A stretch of 64,000 nucleotides of DNA from Amaurobius ferox (taxonomy: Eukaryota; Arthropoda; Arachnida; Araneae; Amaurobiidae), in NCBI GenBank assembly GCA_951213105.1, contig OX578142.1, positions 114,573,065 to 114,637,064 on the forward strand, read 5' to 3'. The notes beneath the pieces were generated by a model that was given only the letters and a program-made list of their open reading frames with translations, was not told the DNA's origin and searched no databases. The position numbers and the translations under genes were made by a program. Of this stretch, positions 11,313-23,219 are shown in pieces. Numbering within the stretch: position 1 is the first letter of the stretch; every line of letters starts with the position of its first letter.

Positions 11313-12715
11313 AAATATACTATAAATACTACTATAAATAGTACTATAAATAAATGCCTAAGAGCAGCAAAAGCATCAATTCATCATCTTCAAAAAAAGG
11401 ATAAGCTGACGCCATCACTTCAAAAACGAGTGTACTAAACACCTACTCAAGACTGCACAGTTGGTGGGAATTTTTTAAGGTCAACAAACAACGAAGAGGT
11501 TAATTTTTTGATGCTGCCGATCAAGCAATAACGGGATTTTTATAAAACCGCAAGGCTCTGAGCAAATCTGCGGTTTTCATTACAGCGAAGGGCAAGGAAT
11601 TAATTTTGAGGGAATTTCTACCTATTTCCGCTGATTATCAGCAAGGCATCGTACATCGGGATGCAGCCGAGCTTAATTCCCCCCCCCCCCTTCTTCGGCC
11701 AAGTGTGGAAAAATTTTCTTTCAAGCTTCGTTGGATAGAAGATGCCACGGGGCTTTTTTTTTTCATATTATATGGTTAAAGGTCATGGACATCAAAATCA
11801 TTTTCAAACAATTTAATTCTGCAAAATTTATCAAATGCTTCCTGAAGCTTAAGCTTGACATTCAATTGGGCGTGTATGAATAATGCGATAAGCGCAGTAA
11901 TGTAATAAAAAATATTTCGCAATGTTATAATTCTTATTGAACTATCACAAAATTGCTCAACTCTTGTAATTATAGTTTTAGTTAAATGTTATAATATGTT
12001 TCATATTTATTTCTTTTTATTGAGTTTTATTGTTATTGTTATTATCATTATTATTATTATTACTATTTGCAGCAATGTTGTCTTCCTATGTCTGTGTATG
12101 TTTGTGTTTGTATTTGTATATGTGTTAGTATGTGATCGTGTTTGTGTTTGTGAGCCTATGAGTATGTTTGTGCATGAGTGTGCGTCTGTGGGCAGGATGT
12201 GTCTAGAACAAATTAAGGAATTCAAATGATATTTAAACTTTTGCAATCTATAAACGTAAGATGTATATTTATATTCATGGCAATGAGACTAGGGGTCAAA
12301 CATTTTCGAATATTTTTCATTTAAATATAAAAAATTATATTTAAACATTGTAAAAAATAACGATTTTGTAAGTAAATATTGGTTTAAAAATAATTAGCAT
12401 TGTTTATAGGATATAAACAATGTCTTATTGTACCGCTTTTTTAAGTCTAAAATGCGCAAAAATTATTAATAAATAATTAGAGTCACTAATATCAAAGAGC
12501 TGAATGCTTTGTGAGTACGTTTAAGCAGAAATAATTGGATACCACTGTTAAGAGTTATCACTGTTTGTTCTCGAGATTTTAAAAATGTCACTTATTCACA
12601 GGGAACGTGGTAGTTCTCTAAGCCATCGCGGGGTTTATATGAAATTACCCATGTTTGTTTTAATCGGTAACAATAACAGGTATATTGATTATTTTTATTA
12701 AGTTTGAGTTATAAA
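11313..12715. other. Intergenic with microsatellites
   Basis: A slightly GC-richer patch at about 11380-11750, with a run of 12 C near 11685, contains no recognisable frame. An ATT-type microsatellite and a TGTGTTTG-type GT-rich tract lie at about 12020-12190; open frames on both strands there are by-products of these tracts. Confidence 0.4.
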
Positions 12716-14028
12716 ACAAGAAAGATCAATCATGCTTAAAGCATTGATTATGAAAGACTTTCCAACTTCAATGCAATTTTATTTAAACATGTCTAAAATG
12801 CAATACATTCCTCGGTAATATTTTAAAACTTATCACAATACTACATTAATTTATTATATTTGAAAACTTAAACCTTCATCGAAAAAAATAAACTTCATTA
12901 AAATAAAGTCATTGAATTATAAATTGCCTGGTTTAAACATCTCTAAAATGCGATACATTCCTCGGAAATAGTTTTAAAACTGTCATAATACTACGATAAT
13001 GTATTATATTTGAAAACTTCATCGAAAACAACCGAAATTCCTTCAAATGACGTCATAGAAAAAATAACACGCCTGGATCTCTCTATAAAAACAGTATTTC
13101 ATTCATAACATGTTCCCATTCATGTCATTCATCAGAATACTATAATAATTTATTTTATTTAAAAATTAAGACCATGGAGCTACAGGTAATTAAACTCTAT
13201 GCGTAAAACTTCATCGAAAAAAATCGTCCTGTTTGTAAAATCAATGAATATTTGATTCATATCAGCTATGCAGACCCCATGAACTAAATGGTTTTGTGTT
13301 AAAGAAATACAGCAATTCTAATACATCTCATTCTTCATATTTTGCTGTTTATATTTTACATAGGTAAAAAATAGGCTTCATTGTAGAAATAATCAAATTT
13401 GGATAAGCATTTAAACTCAAATATATTGTAATTGCGTTGTTTCAGTATGTAGATGCACAGAATTTATGCAAAAATAAAGTGATTTTAGGACGGATACAAT
13501 ACTCAATATGAATTAAAAAGAACTTTAAAAATCACGATTTTGAGACAAGATGGATGCCATATATCATTTTGAAGTGGGTCACGTGATATTTTCATATCAT
13601 GGTCACGTGATCGCTTCATATAAGGGGTGTAATTATTATTTTAATTTTTATTTAAAAAACTACTGAATATATTTCGCTGAATTTTTTTTTTTTATATATT
13701 TTATGGAACAATTTGAATATCACCTAAAATTTTCGAAGCAATTTGTGAATTAATTTTAAATTTGCTTAAAAAATGTTTGAAAAATTAGGTCCCATAGGGC
13801 TCAATGCATTTCACTTTTTCTACCCGGGTTCAATCCAAAACTAATTGGGTGATATTATTCATTTATATTCCCATAGGTCCTATAGACCGTCTGAACAACA
13901 TGCTAAAATTTCATTTTGATTAAGTCATTTTTACGGCAATTATCGTGCTAACGGACAGACAGATAGACAGGCAGACAGAATGAACAAAGTCATAAACCCT
14001 TTTCAACTTTGTTGTAAAGTGTTAAAAC
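12716..14028 (+). mobile_element. Family 1 dispersed repeat, full-length copy
   Basis: About 1.31 kb, beginning ACAAGAAAGATCAATCATGC and ending in a short ACAG/GATA-type microsatellite, then AATGAACAAAGTCATAAAC and a terminal hairpin (TTCAACTTTGTTG within CAACTTTGTTGTAAAGTG). Internal landmarks are repeated TTTATTATATTTGAAAAC blocks, a CACGTGAT motif and GGTTCAATCCAAAACTAATT. It encodes no protein. The combination of a GTCT-type microsatellite and an end hairpin resembles non-autonomous Helitron-like 'mini-me' elements, but no CTRR end was found, so the class is open. Confidence 0.7.
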
Positions 14029-15086
14029 ACAATTTCATACAATAACGAAATTTACAAATCGGTAGGAGTAGTTAAATGTTATGCCCATTATACTTTTGCA
14101 TTTGTATTATTAAGTCCATAACTTTCTCAACAAAGTTAAGTTTTCATATTACGATAAACGAGCACCATTAAGGTCATAAAAAATAAGCTGCTTATCTTTG
14201 AACGCTAACGCATCATGAAGACACATCTTTGCCAAACACGAGAGTAAAAGTTAATTTAAAGAATGTGATTCACTCCACATAAAGAATTTAGAACTATTTT
14301 ACATCTTTAAGATAATTGGATACAAACTTTCTCGCTTAAATAAATTATCTTTCAATAAAGTCTTTTGCTTCGTGCAGAATTTCACGCTGTGAGAAATAAT
14401 AACGCGAAGGAAAACGAGTCGGGCACTCAAGTCTTTAAATAAAGCAACCTGCGTTTGACAGCGAGTGTCTGTGGCACGGAACAAAACGCAGAAAAATAAT
14501 TTTTAATTATTTTCTTCGTACATTTAATTATTTTTTAAACAGGAAGAGATAATTATTGAATTCCGCATTTCATTAGTAACACACTTTCACGTTATATCGA
14601 TTAGTTTAGGGTTCAGTTATGCGGTTAATTGAAATCGATTAAATTTGAACTACTTCGTGATCGTTTACTTTACGTTAAATGCTGGCTTAAATAGTATTTA
14701 AATATACTTTTCAATTGTTGCGGTGTTATTTTTTGTTACTGTATTTACTGGCGATTATCTTTTTTCTACGTTCTTTTTTTTTTTTGGTTACTTAGACCGT
14801 TTCTTTCAACAAAATGTGTTTTATTGGAGACAATGCTGAAAAAGGGATGTTAGACTGCTTACTTTTAAGTACCATTGAAGTAGGGTCTAAAATCAGACTC
14901 TTAGGTTTTAATAGATTTACACGTTTTGGGCGGTCTTGAATGCAGATCAACCATTTATTTCAATGTATGTATTTTCTGTCTGTGATCATTCAATGGATGA
15001 TTGAGCAGAAATTTAGAGCGATTAAATTAACTGCAACAATCCTATTAACTTCCTTGGAGATCGAAACCGACAAAATTAATCGATTT
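14029..15086. other. Unique spacer between two head-to-head family 1 copies
   Basis: About 1.06 kb with no recognised gene or repeat. The 61-codon minus-strand frame near 14299-14484 has no recognisable product. Confidence 0.4.
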
Positions 15087-16440
15087 TTTAACACTTTGCA
15101 ACAAAGTTGAAAAGTGTTTATGACTTTGTTCATTCTGTCTGTCTGTCTGTCTATCTGTCAATCTGTTAGCCCGATAACTGCCGTAAAAATGACTTAATCA
15201 AAATGAAATTTTTGTATGTTGTTCAGACGGTCTGTAGGGCCTATGGGAATATAAATGAATAACATCATCCAATTCGTTTTGGATTGAACCCGGGTTGAAA
15301 AAATGAAATACATTGAATCCTATGGGACCTAATTCTTCAAACATTTTTGAAAGCGGATTTAAAATTCACAAATTGCTTCGAAAATTTTAGGTAATATTCA
15401 AATTATTTCATAAAATATATAAAAAAAAATTTCAGCAAAATATATTCAGTAAGTTTTTACATAAGAATTAAAATAATAATTACACCTCTCATATGAAGCG
15501 ATCACGTGACCATGATATGAAAAGATCACGTGACCATGATATGAAAAGATCACGTGACATGCTTCAAAATGAAATATGGAATCCATCTTGTCTCAAAATC
15601 GTGATTTTTAAAGTTCTGTTTAATTCATATTGAGTGTTGTATCCGTCCTAAAACCGCTTTATTTTTGCTTAAATCCTGTACATCTACATACTAAAACAAC
15701 GCAATTACAATATATTTGAGTTTAAATGATCATCCAAATTCGATTATTTCTACAACGAAGCCTATTTTTCACTTATGTAAAATGTAAACAGCAAAATATG
15801 TAGAATGAGGTGTATAAGAATTGCTGTACTTTTTTAACGCAAAATTATTTTGAACATGGAGTCTGCATACCTAATATGAATGAAATATTTATTGATTTTA
15901 CAGAGAGAAGGACGATTTTTTTTCGATGAAGTTTTAAGCATAGGGTTTATTTACTTGTAGCTCCATGGTCTTAAGTTTTTAAATAAAATAAATTATTATA
16001 ATATTGTGATGAATAACATGAATGGGAAAATGTTTATGAATGAAATGCTGCTTTAATAGAGAGAACCAGGCGTGTTATTTTTTCTATTACGTCATTTGAG
16101 TGAATTAAAGTTGTTTTCAATGAAATTTTCAAATATAATAAATTATTGTAGTATTATGATAATTTTAAAAATATTATCGAGGAATGTATCGCAATTTTAG
16201 AGATGTTTAAACCAGGCAATTTATATGTCATTGAATGAATCATTTGAATGAAGTACATTTTATTCGGTGAAGGTTTGGGTTTTCAAATATAATAAATTAA
16301 TGTAGTATTGTGATAAGTTTTAAAGTATTAACGAGTTATGTATTGCAATTTAGAGATGTTTAAATAAAATTGCATTGAAGTTGGAAAGTGTTTCATAGTC
16401 AATGCTTTAAGCATGATTGATCTTTCTTCTCTTACTTGTT
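15087..16440 (-). mobile_element. Family 1 dispersed repeat, full-length, inverted
   Basis: Reverse orientation of the copy at 12.7 kb: TTAACACTTTGCAACAAAGTTG hairpin, then a TCTG microsatellite, ending near TGATCTTTCTTC. It carries a local 24-bp tandem amplification at about 15500-15560, with CACGTG at 15503, 15527 and 15551. Confidence 0.7.
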
Positions 16441-16487
16441 CTTGAAAATTAAAAAATGTTAAAATATACTGTTAAAATTTTTAATAA

Positions 16488-16745
16488 CATGCCATTTAAT
16501 ATGTAGTAAATATTAATGTATTTAGTTTGCTATAAATATTAATTCCATTTAATATGTAATAAATATTAACGTTATTTAATATGTTATAAATATTAATTCC
16601 ATTTAATATGTAATAAATATTAAAGTCATATAATATGTTATAAATATTAATGCCATTTAATAGTATGTAATAAATATTAATGCCATTTAGTATATAATAA
16701 ATATTAATACTATTTAATATAAAATTGTTATATTCAAGCAAATAG
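16488..16745 (+). repeat. ~30-bp AT-only minisatellite
   Basis: Eight or nine imperfect copies of a unit like CCATTTAATATGTAATAAATATTAA. The 81-codon minus-strand open frame here, with its repeating INIYYILNG pattern, is simply the translation of this array. Confidence 0.85.
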
Positions 16746-17104
16746 TATAATTTTCGCTTTTAAATAACAAGTTAAATATTAAATGTTTTCCAATATGCAC
16801 CGTTCTTGAGATTTTCTATTTCGATCTAAAACGAAAAATCATAAAAATTACACACTATTATCAAATGAGAGTGGCTTGCAATTAGTTTTAAACAGAAAAC
16901 TGCACCATTGCTTTACGATTTAACCCGAGTTATTCTCCGGATATTAGAAATTTAATTTTCCTCCCAGGAGGAATAATGCCTCTAGAAGGAATCAAGCGAT
17001 CTTCCTGAAGTTTGGTACGCGCACTTCAGTCCATTACAATAAGCAGTGGTGAAGCGTCGATGGAGACAAGGTAGACAGTGTTTACCCAAAGAATTTACGG
17101 CCAA

Positions 17105-17480
17105 GTAACTTGTAAAGAACCTTGCTGTCCCAACCGGGAATTGAACTCTGGGTCTTCGAACTGGCTTGCCGACGCTCTACCGTTGAGCTACTGGAACGAA
17201 ATTACAAGCTCTTATTGTCGAAGTAGACTCTGCAATCTCCATCCACTAATGTCACATTGGCGTGCAACTGACAATCTGACTGACCACCTCCTGCTATTTT
17301 TAACTCAGATTAGCATCCTGATAGCAAAACTTTTACTCAGGTTAGTATCCTTTGAAATCGTTATCCTTTAGTCGTCCCTTTTGAAATCAGCGCTTCACAT
17401 CCCAGAGTCCTATGAATCCGTACTAGTCGTACTAGGGTCAATTTCAGACCTCAGACATCTTTGCACTAACCTACAGAGTT
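17105..17480 (-). mobile_element. tRNA-derived SINE, minus strand, most complete copy
   Basis: The tRNA-like head lies at about 17127-17198 (minus strand: AGCTCAACGGTAGAGCGTC and GTTCAATTCCCGGTTGG). A ~250-bp body follows with CCACCTCCTGCTATTTTT and TCCGTACTAGTCGTACTAGG. A linker to 17513 joins it to a second head. RNA polymerase III transcription from internal boxes is the family's usual mode. Confidence 0.7.
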
Positions 17481-17592
17481 AATTCGTTCGGGTGCCATTG
17501 GAAAGAACCTTGCAGCCCCAACCGGGAATCGAACCCAGAATCTCCGAACTGGCCAGCCGACGCTCTACCGTTAAGCTACTGGGACGAAATCG
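17481..17592 (-). mobile_element. tRNA-derived SINE head, minus strand, adjacent copy
   Basis: The head at about 17514-17585 is nearly identical to the one at 17.13 kb. Only the head and the linker GGTGCCATTGGAAAGAACC are present. The same head-body-linker-head order occurs around the LINE at 4.1-7.6 kb. Confidence 0.65.
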
Positions 17593-17599
17593 CAAAATC

Positions 17600-18595
17600 T
17601 TATTGTCTCTCTGCAAACTTTTATTTTAATTATAAATTATTAACGAGGCTAATAAATGCTATAGCCTATCGGTGCTAATTCGGAAAAGGAAAATACTACA
17701 GTTAAGCATTTCCACATTAATAAATCACTCAATTGAAAGTTCCAGATTACGCGTCTCGTACTATATAAAACGAGCATATGCCCATGTCATATAATATGAA
17801 TATTCCTCAACGTGAATTGTTAAATGCATTACAATACCAAACTCCGAGAGTTTTCAGCTCAAATTATGCATCTCTTTCATCAGATCCATGTCACGACTTA
17901 ATTTTACGTTGAATCAGAGTACCTTAGGGAGTTAATTTTACATTTAAATTTTAAGCAATCTAACGTTGTATTTAATTATCATAATTGATGAAGATTCTTT
18001 GTCTCCAAGCATCATCTTAATTACTATGCTCAAACATGAACGGTAATACATCACATACGGTCCATCTACGTTCTTTCAAAATAAGCAATACTTTCATCTG
18101 TATCCTAACAATGCCATAGAACCATAAATTGCTATCTGTCTCGCAGATACATATTAGCTAAGCATATTCGAGTTCTGCCACTCCCAAACTAAATGTTCGC
18201 ATCTTCCGTTTCAGATTTAACTAGTAACTAGAGAATGTCAGTCCTGCTCTCATCATTAACTATGCGTGATATCGTAATGATTAATAATTGAATCATTTTA
18301 TCTGTGTTAATCACTCGCATGATAGGACTCGAATGATGTTTGCTTCAGTATCAGAAGTTCCGTATAATTTCAGCTTGCAGTTTCTGAGTGTTATCAACGT
18401 CGATAGAAGCGATAATGTTCGCGCTGTATAGTATAATTTACGTGTCAAATGACAGCGCTCAGTTAAGTGGATGATTGTGAACTTAATCACACAGAAAAGT
18501 ATATCGTGTATGTATACATTTACATTCGTCATTAAAACAGCGGTTTAAGCACGTATGTGTCATTTAGTTTTGGTGTTTTATAAAAGCAGCGTATT
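17600..18595. other. Intergenic, nothing recognised
   Basis: No feature could be supported. The 73-codon minus-strand frame at 18311-18532 has no recognisable domain. Confidence 0.35.
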
Positions 18596-18597
18596 AC

Positions 18598-18784
18598 ATA
18601 CCTTCTATAATAATAAAGGAAGATGTATGTTTGTTTGTTCGTTTGTTTGTGTGTTTGGTCTTATGTAGCGGAAAATGTAAGCGACGCACGGCCATGATAT
18701 TTGGTACACAGGTACTTCAGAACCCGGAAAGGTGCACATCAGTGGTTTATTTTTCCTTTTAAACTTGAATAAGTTTTTTAGTTA
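18598..18784 (+). mobile_element. Helitron-like element a, 5' part
   Basis: It begins in TATAATAATAAAGGAAGATG, then a TTTG/TTCG microsatellite, TAGCGGAAAATGTAAGCGAC and GGTACACAGGTACTTCAGAAC. The copy at 20.59 kb starts the same way. It ends at TTTTTTAGTTAT, where a family 1 copy is inserted, and resumes at 20100. Confidence 0.5.
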
Positions 18785-20099
18785 TTAACACTTTGCAACA
18801 TAGTTGAAAAGTGTTCATGACTTTGTTCATTCTGTCTGTCTGTTTGTCTGTCCGTCCATTAGCATGCTAACTGCCAAAAAATGACTTTATCAAAATGAAA
18901 TTTTAGTATGTTGTTCAGACTGTCTGTGAGACCTATGGGAATATAAATTAATAATGCCATTCAATTAGTTTTGGACTTAACCCGGGTTGAAAAAATGAAA
19001 TACATTGAATCCTATGGGACCTAATTTTTCAAACATTTTTTAAGCAAATTTAAAATTCACAAATTGCTTCGAAAATTTTAGGAAATATTCAAATTAACCC
19101 ATAAAAGATATGAAAAAAAATTTCAGTAAAATATATTCGGTAGTTTTTTAAATAAAAATTAAAATCATAATTACACCCATATTATATGAAGAGATCACGT
19201 AACCCACTTCAAAATAAAATCTGGCAATATATCTTATGTCAAAATCGTGATTTTTAAAGTTATTTTTAATTTATATTTAGTGTTGTATGCGTCCTAAAAC
19301 TGCTTTATTTTTGCTTAATTTCTGCGCATCTACATTCTGAAACAATGCAATTACAATATATTTGAGTTTAAATGATCATTAAACTTTGATTATTTCTACA
19401 ACGAAGCCTAATTTTCACTTATGGAGAATGTAAACCCATAAAGATGTAGGATGAATTGTATAAGAATTGCTGAATTTCTTTAATACAAAATTATTTAGCT
19501 CTTTGAGTCTGAAATATAGCTGATATGAATGAAACATTAATTGATTTTACATAGAGAACAGACGATTTTAAAGCAGACTTTTTCGATGAAGTTTTAAGCA
19601 TAGAGTTAAATTACGTTTATCTCCATGGTTTTAACTTTTAAAGTAAAATAAATTATTGTAGTATTGTGATGAATGAAAGGAATGGCATAAAAGTGTATGA
19701 ATGAAATATTTACAGCTTTTACATAGAGAGTCAGACGATTTATATTTCAACGACGTCATATGAATAAAGTTCATTTTTTTTTCGATGAAGTTCTAAGTTT
19801 TCAAACGTAATAAATTATTGTAATATTATGATAATTCATAAAATATTATCGCTAAATGTATGCATTTTAGAGATGTTTAAACCAGGCGACATATATTCCA
19901 ATGACGTCATTTGAACAAAATTCAATTTTTCCGATGATGTTTTAAGTTTTCAAATATAATAAATTAATGTAGTATTGTGATAATTTTAAAAATGTTACCG
20001 CTGAATGTATCGCATTTCAGAGATGTTTAAATAAAATTGCATTGCAGTTGGAAAGTGTTTCATAATCAATCCTTTATGCATGAATGATCTTTCTTGTTT
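18785..20099 (-). mobile_element. Family 1 dispersed repeat, inverted, inserted in a Helitron-like element
   Basis: It runs from TTAACACTTTGCAACATAG (hairpin end) through a TCTG microsatellite to GATCTTTCTTGTT. The flanks TTTTTTAGTTAT (left) and ATTTTAACGCGATTTTTACAC (right) correspond to the uninterrupted sequence near 20755-20785, giving an empty-site comparison that defines the ends within a few bases. Confidence 0.7.
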
Positions 20100-20587
20100 A
20101 ATATTTTAACGCGATTTTTACACAAACGAGTTCCTTAGCTGCAGAAAATACTATCTCAGAGTTTTTATCTTGACACTACTGGAAAGACCAAACGATTAAT
20201 AGTCGAATTTTTGTGAATTTTAAAATTATACAATTCATGTATTGAAGAGATATGACTTACTTTCGAGATATGACGTAAACGGGATATTTTAACAGTTTCT
20301 TAACACCATCGGCACGGCGGATTTTTTTTTTTTTTTTTTTTGTTATAAGCGAGCGCATTGTGAAAGCGTTGGTTCATTTTCTAGAATGCCCAGCATTTAA
20401 GAAGCAAATCTCTGTTAAAACTTCACCACAAATCACAGCGAATTCCCGAAAATCAAGGAACGTTTCAACAATACGTTTTAACAACTCACTTATAACAAAG
20501 GTAAAATGAAACAAACTGTAGTGTGGGTGCATATACGGCTACACCACGACCGTACTTTTTAAACGCCACGGCCGGTACATTTTCTAG
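20100..20587 (+). mobile_element. Helitron-like element a, 3' part
   Basis: It continues the element started at 18598 and ends ACGCCACGGCCGGTACATTT then TCTAGT, i.e. a CTAG followed by T, as expected of Helitron 3' ends inserted between A and T. A run of about 20 T lies near 20322. The next copy begins immediately after. Confidence 0.5.
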
Positions 20588-21168
20588 TTTATAATAATAA
20601 TAATAAAGGAATACATCTGTCTATTCATCTGTGTTGGTTATAGCGGAAAATCTAAACTACGTACAGGTACGGCTATGAAAATTGGTACACACGTACTTCA
20701 GGACTAAGGAAGATGCACCTCAGTCTTATTTTTTTTTAAATTCGAATGAGGTTTTTAGTTATTTTATGTTTTAGAACGATTTTCACGCAAATGAATACCT
20801 CGGTGACCAAACACATTATCTTTGAGTTTTCATCTTAAGTTTCCACCTTGAGTTTTCAATTTTTTTATAAGAGGACATATTTTTTAAGCGATCTTTGGTT
20901 TTCAGGAGTTCTCTGGTGAGTTTCGGTGTGATTATAATCAAAGGTATGCACCGTAAATCTTGGAAAACTTCCGATACATTTCGTAGTACATTTCCCTGCC
21001 ATTACCCGCCATTTAAAATGCAAATATCTGATGACCAAAAACGTTTTAACAATGTGCTCGTTTACAACAAAAATAAAATACAAAGCTGTTGTGGTGTTGC
21101 ACACACGGCTACACCACAATCGCTCATATTAATTCCTGGTCAACCGTGAGTATGAGTACATTTTTTAA
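20588..21168 (+). mobile_element. Helitron-like element b
   Basis: It begins TATAATAATAATAATAAAGG and follows the same order as element a: TAGCGGAAAATCTAAAC, GGTACACACGTACTTCAGGAC, ACGATTTTCACGCAAATG, and near the end ACGGCTACACCACAATCG. The 3' CTAG has decayed to about TTAAT near 21165. Overlapping 84-codon frames on both strands are not supported as genes. Confidence 0.5.
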
Positions 21169-21169
21169 T

Positions 21170-21998
21170 ATATAGGAGGGATAATATATTATAATATAAT
21201 ATTTTATAATATATAAGAAGGATATCCGTTATGTCCGTCTGTCTGTCTGTGTGTATCTTTTATATGTACCTTTTTTTCTGTATGTACCTTTTAAAATTCT
21301 AAGCTTCGGACAGCCACGAAATTTTGTACTGAATTAGCTAAACATCTGGTACGATAGATTTCTTCAAGATTTTTTTTATTTGAATTCGGTCTTTAGTTAT
21401 TTTATAGTGAAGAAAGATTTTGAGCGATTTTCACACAAATCGGTTCAATCGAAAATAACATTACAACATTTCCATCATCGGAAAGATCGAAGAACGTGTT
21501 TTCCAACGGTATTTGAATGGAATTCATTCGATAATTCTTTCATGCTTATTTATTTATTTATTTAATTTTGAATGCCTCAAAACGTACATTGTTTTTAAAT
21601 TTTGCTATATCGTCGCATCAGAAAAAAGAGGATTAGCATGATTGTGTAATTTTGCAAAAATATTGGTTGGATCTTCACATTTTAATATTTTTTTAATTAG
21701 TCTGTTTTCTGTTAATTTTCAACCAAAAGCATAAAAATCGAAAATTTCAATACCGTTCTTTCTCCGGTTTTCTGGCCGCTGCTATGAGAAGGAGTGAACG
21801 GCTATGTGCATGCTTGCAAATAGTTTCGTGCCACTACACATGCATTGGAATTTAAGGATTTGGATTGAAACGAAATAGGGAATGCTTTTGGTTCAAAACA
21901 GACGATTTGGAAAGGGAGTAGTGTTATCTCTATCTGCGTTATTTACGTATCGGGCGCTTATTTCGGGCCAGGGCAACGCTGGTAATTCATTTCAGTAT
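21170..21998 (+). mobile_element. Helitron-like element c, diverged
   Basis: It begins in an AT tract with AAGAAGGATATCCG and a GTCT microsatellite near 21240, shares CGATTTTCACACAAATCGG and CATCGGAAAGATCGAAGAA with its neighbours, and ends in a degenerate hairpin region (GGGCCAGGGCAACGCTGGTAA). The hairpin resembles the end of the copy at 11.3 kb. Confidence 0.45.
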
Positions 21999-22114
21999 AA
22001 TTTTAAAATTTTCAATTCCTATGTTATTCGGCAATCTCCCACTGCATCATATCTGCAGAATTAATTTCCTTGAGTATCATTGTAAAAAACAATTCACAGC
22101 GGAGAGAAGTGAAA

Positions 22115-22180
22115 CCAACCATTTCTGGCTGGCCATACTACTACATTTCATCCATTGAGCTACAGAGCCGATTGTCTTTC
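22115..22180 (-). mobile_element. tRNA-like SINE fragment, minus strand
   Basis: On the minus strand, CGGCTCTGTAGCTCAATGG resembles a tRNA 5' arm with A box. No good B box is seen. Confidence 0.35.
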
Positions 22181-22321
22181 CATATTTGAATTGGAATTTA
22201 ATCCTTCTGAGGAAGGCATAGCTATTTTCAGGGTTGACGAGCATTGAGGCTGTCGTCTTGGTCTACCTCTCCGATAGCAGTGATCCATGCGTAGTGTGTT
22301 AATGAATTATCTGAGAAACCA

Positions 22322-23028
22322 ACAAGAAAGATCAATCATGCTTAAAGCAGTGAATATAAAACACTTTCCAACTTCAATGCAATTTTATTTAAAAAAGTCG
22401 AAAATGCAATACATTCCTCGGTAATATTTTAAAACTTATCACAATACTACATTGATTTATTATATTTGAAAACTTAAACCTTCATTGAAAAAAATGAACT
22501 TCATTCAAATGACGGCATTGAAATATAAATTGCCTGGTTTAAATAGCTCTAAAATGCAATACATTCCACGGTAATATTTTGAAAACTATCATAATACTAC
22601 GATGATTTATTATATTTGAAAACTTCATCGAAAACAACTGAAATAAATTCAAATGACGTCATAGAAAAAATAACACGCCTGGATCTCTCTATAAAAGTAG
22701 GATTTCATTCATTTCATTCATCACAATACTATAATAATTTATTTTATTTAAAAATTAAGACCATGGAGCTACAATTCATAAACTCTATGCTTAAAACTTC
22801 ATCGAAAAAAATCGTCCTTCTGTTTATAAAATCAATTAATATTTCATTCACATCAGCCATGCAGACTCCATGGACTGAATTATTTTGTGTTAAAGAAATA
22901 CAGTAATTCTAATACAACTCATTCTACATATTTTGCTGTTTACATTTTACATAGGTGAAAAATAGGCTTAATTGTAGAAATAATCAAATTTGAATGAGAA
23001 TTTAAACTCAAATATATTGTCATTGTGT
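22322..23028 (+). mobile_element. Family 1 dispersed repeat, 5' part of a split copy
   Basis: It starts ACAAGAAAGATCAATCATGC and matches the copies at 12.7 and 36.7 kb up to CATTGTGTTGTT, where a family 2 element interrupts it. The remainder resumes at about 24014. The 96-codon open frame here lies inside the repeat and is not a gene. Confidence 0.7.
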
Positions 23029-23187
23029 TGTTACTTTCCTTATATACATAATGTATAAGGAAAGTATTGTGACGGGGTCGAAAATTCGAATTCGAGTTTT
23101 CGATGGGAGAGCACGTTTCAAGCATCCCTGATCACGAATCAAACATTTTTGAAGTGATGTCTGTGTGTGTGTGTGTGTGTGTCTGTG

Positions 23188-23219
<32 letters not shown>

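Noticed and set aside
11996..12246. Overlapping frames on both strands
   Set aside because: Both are translations of ATT and GT microsatellites.
16496..16741. 81-codon repetitive Ile/Asn/Tyr frame
   Set aside because: It is the translation of the AT-only minisatellite.
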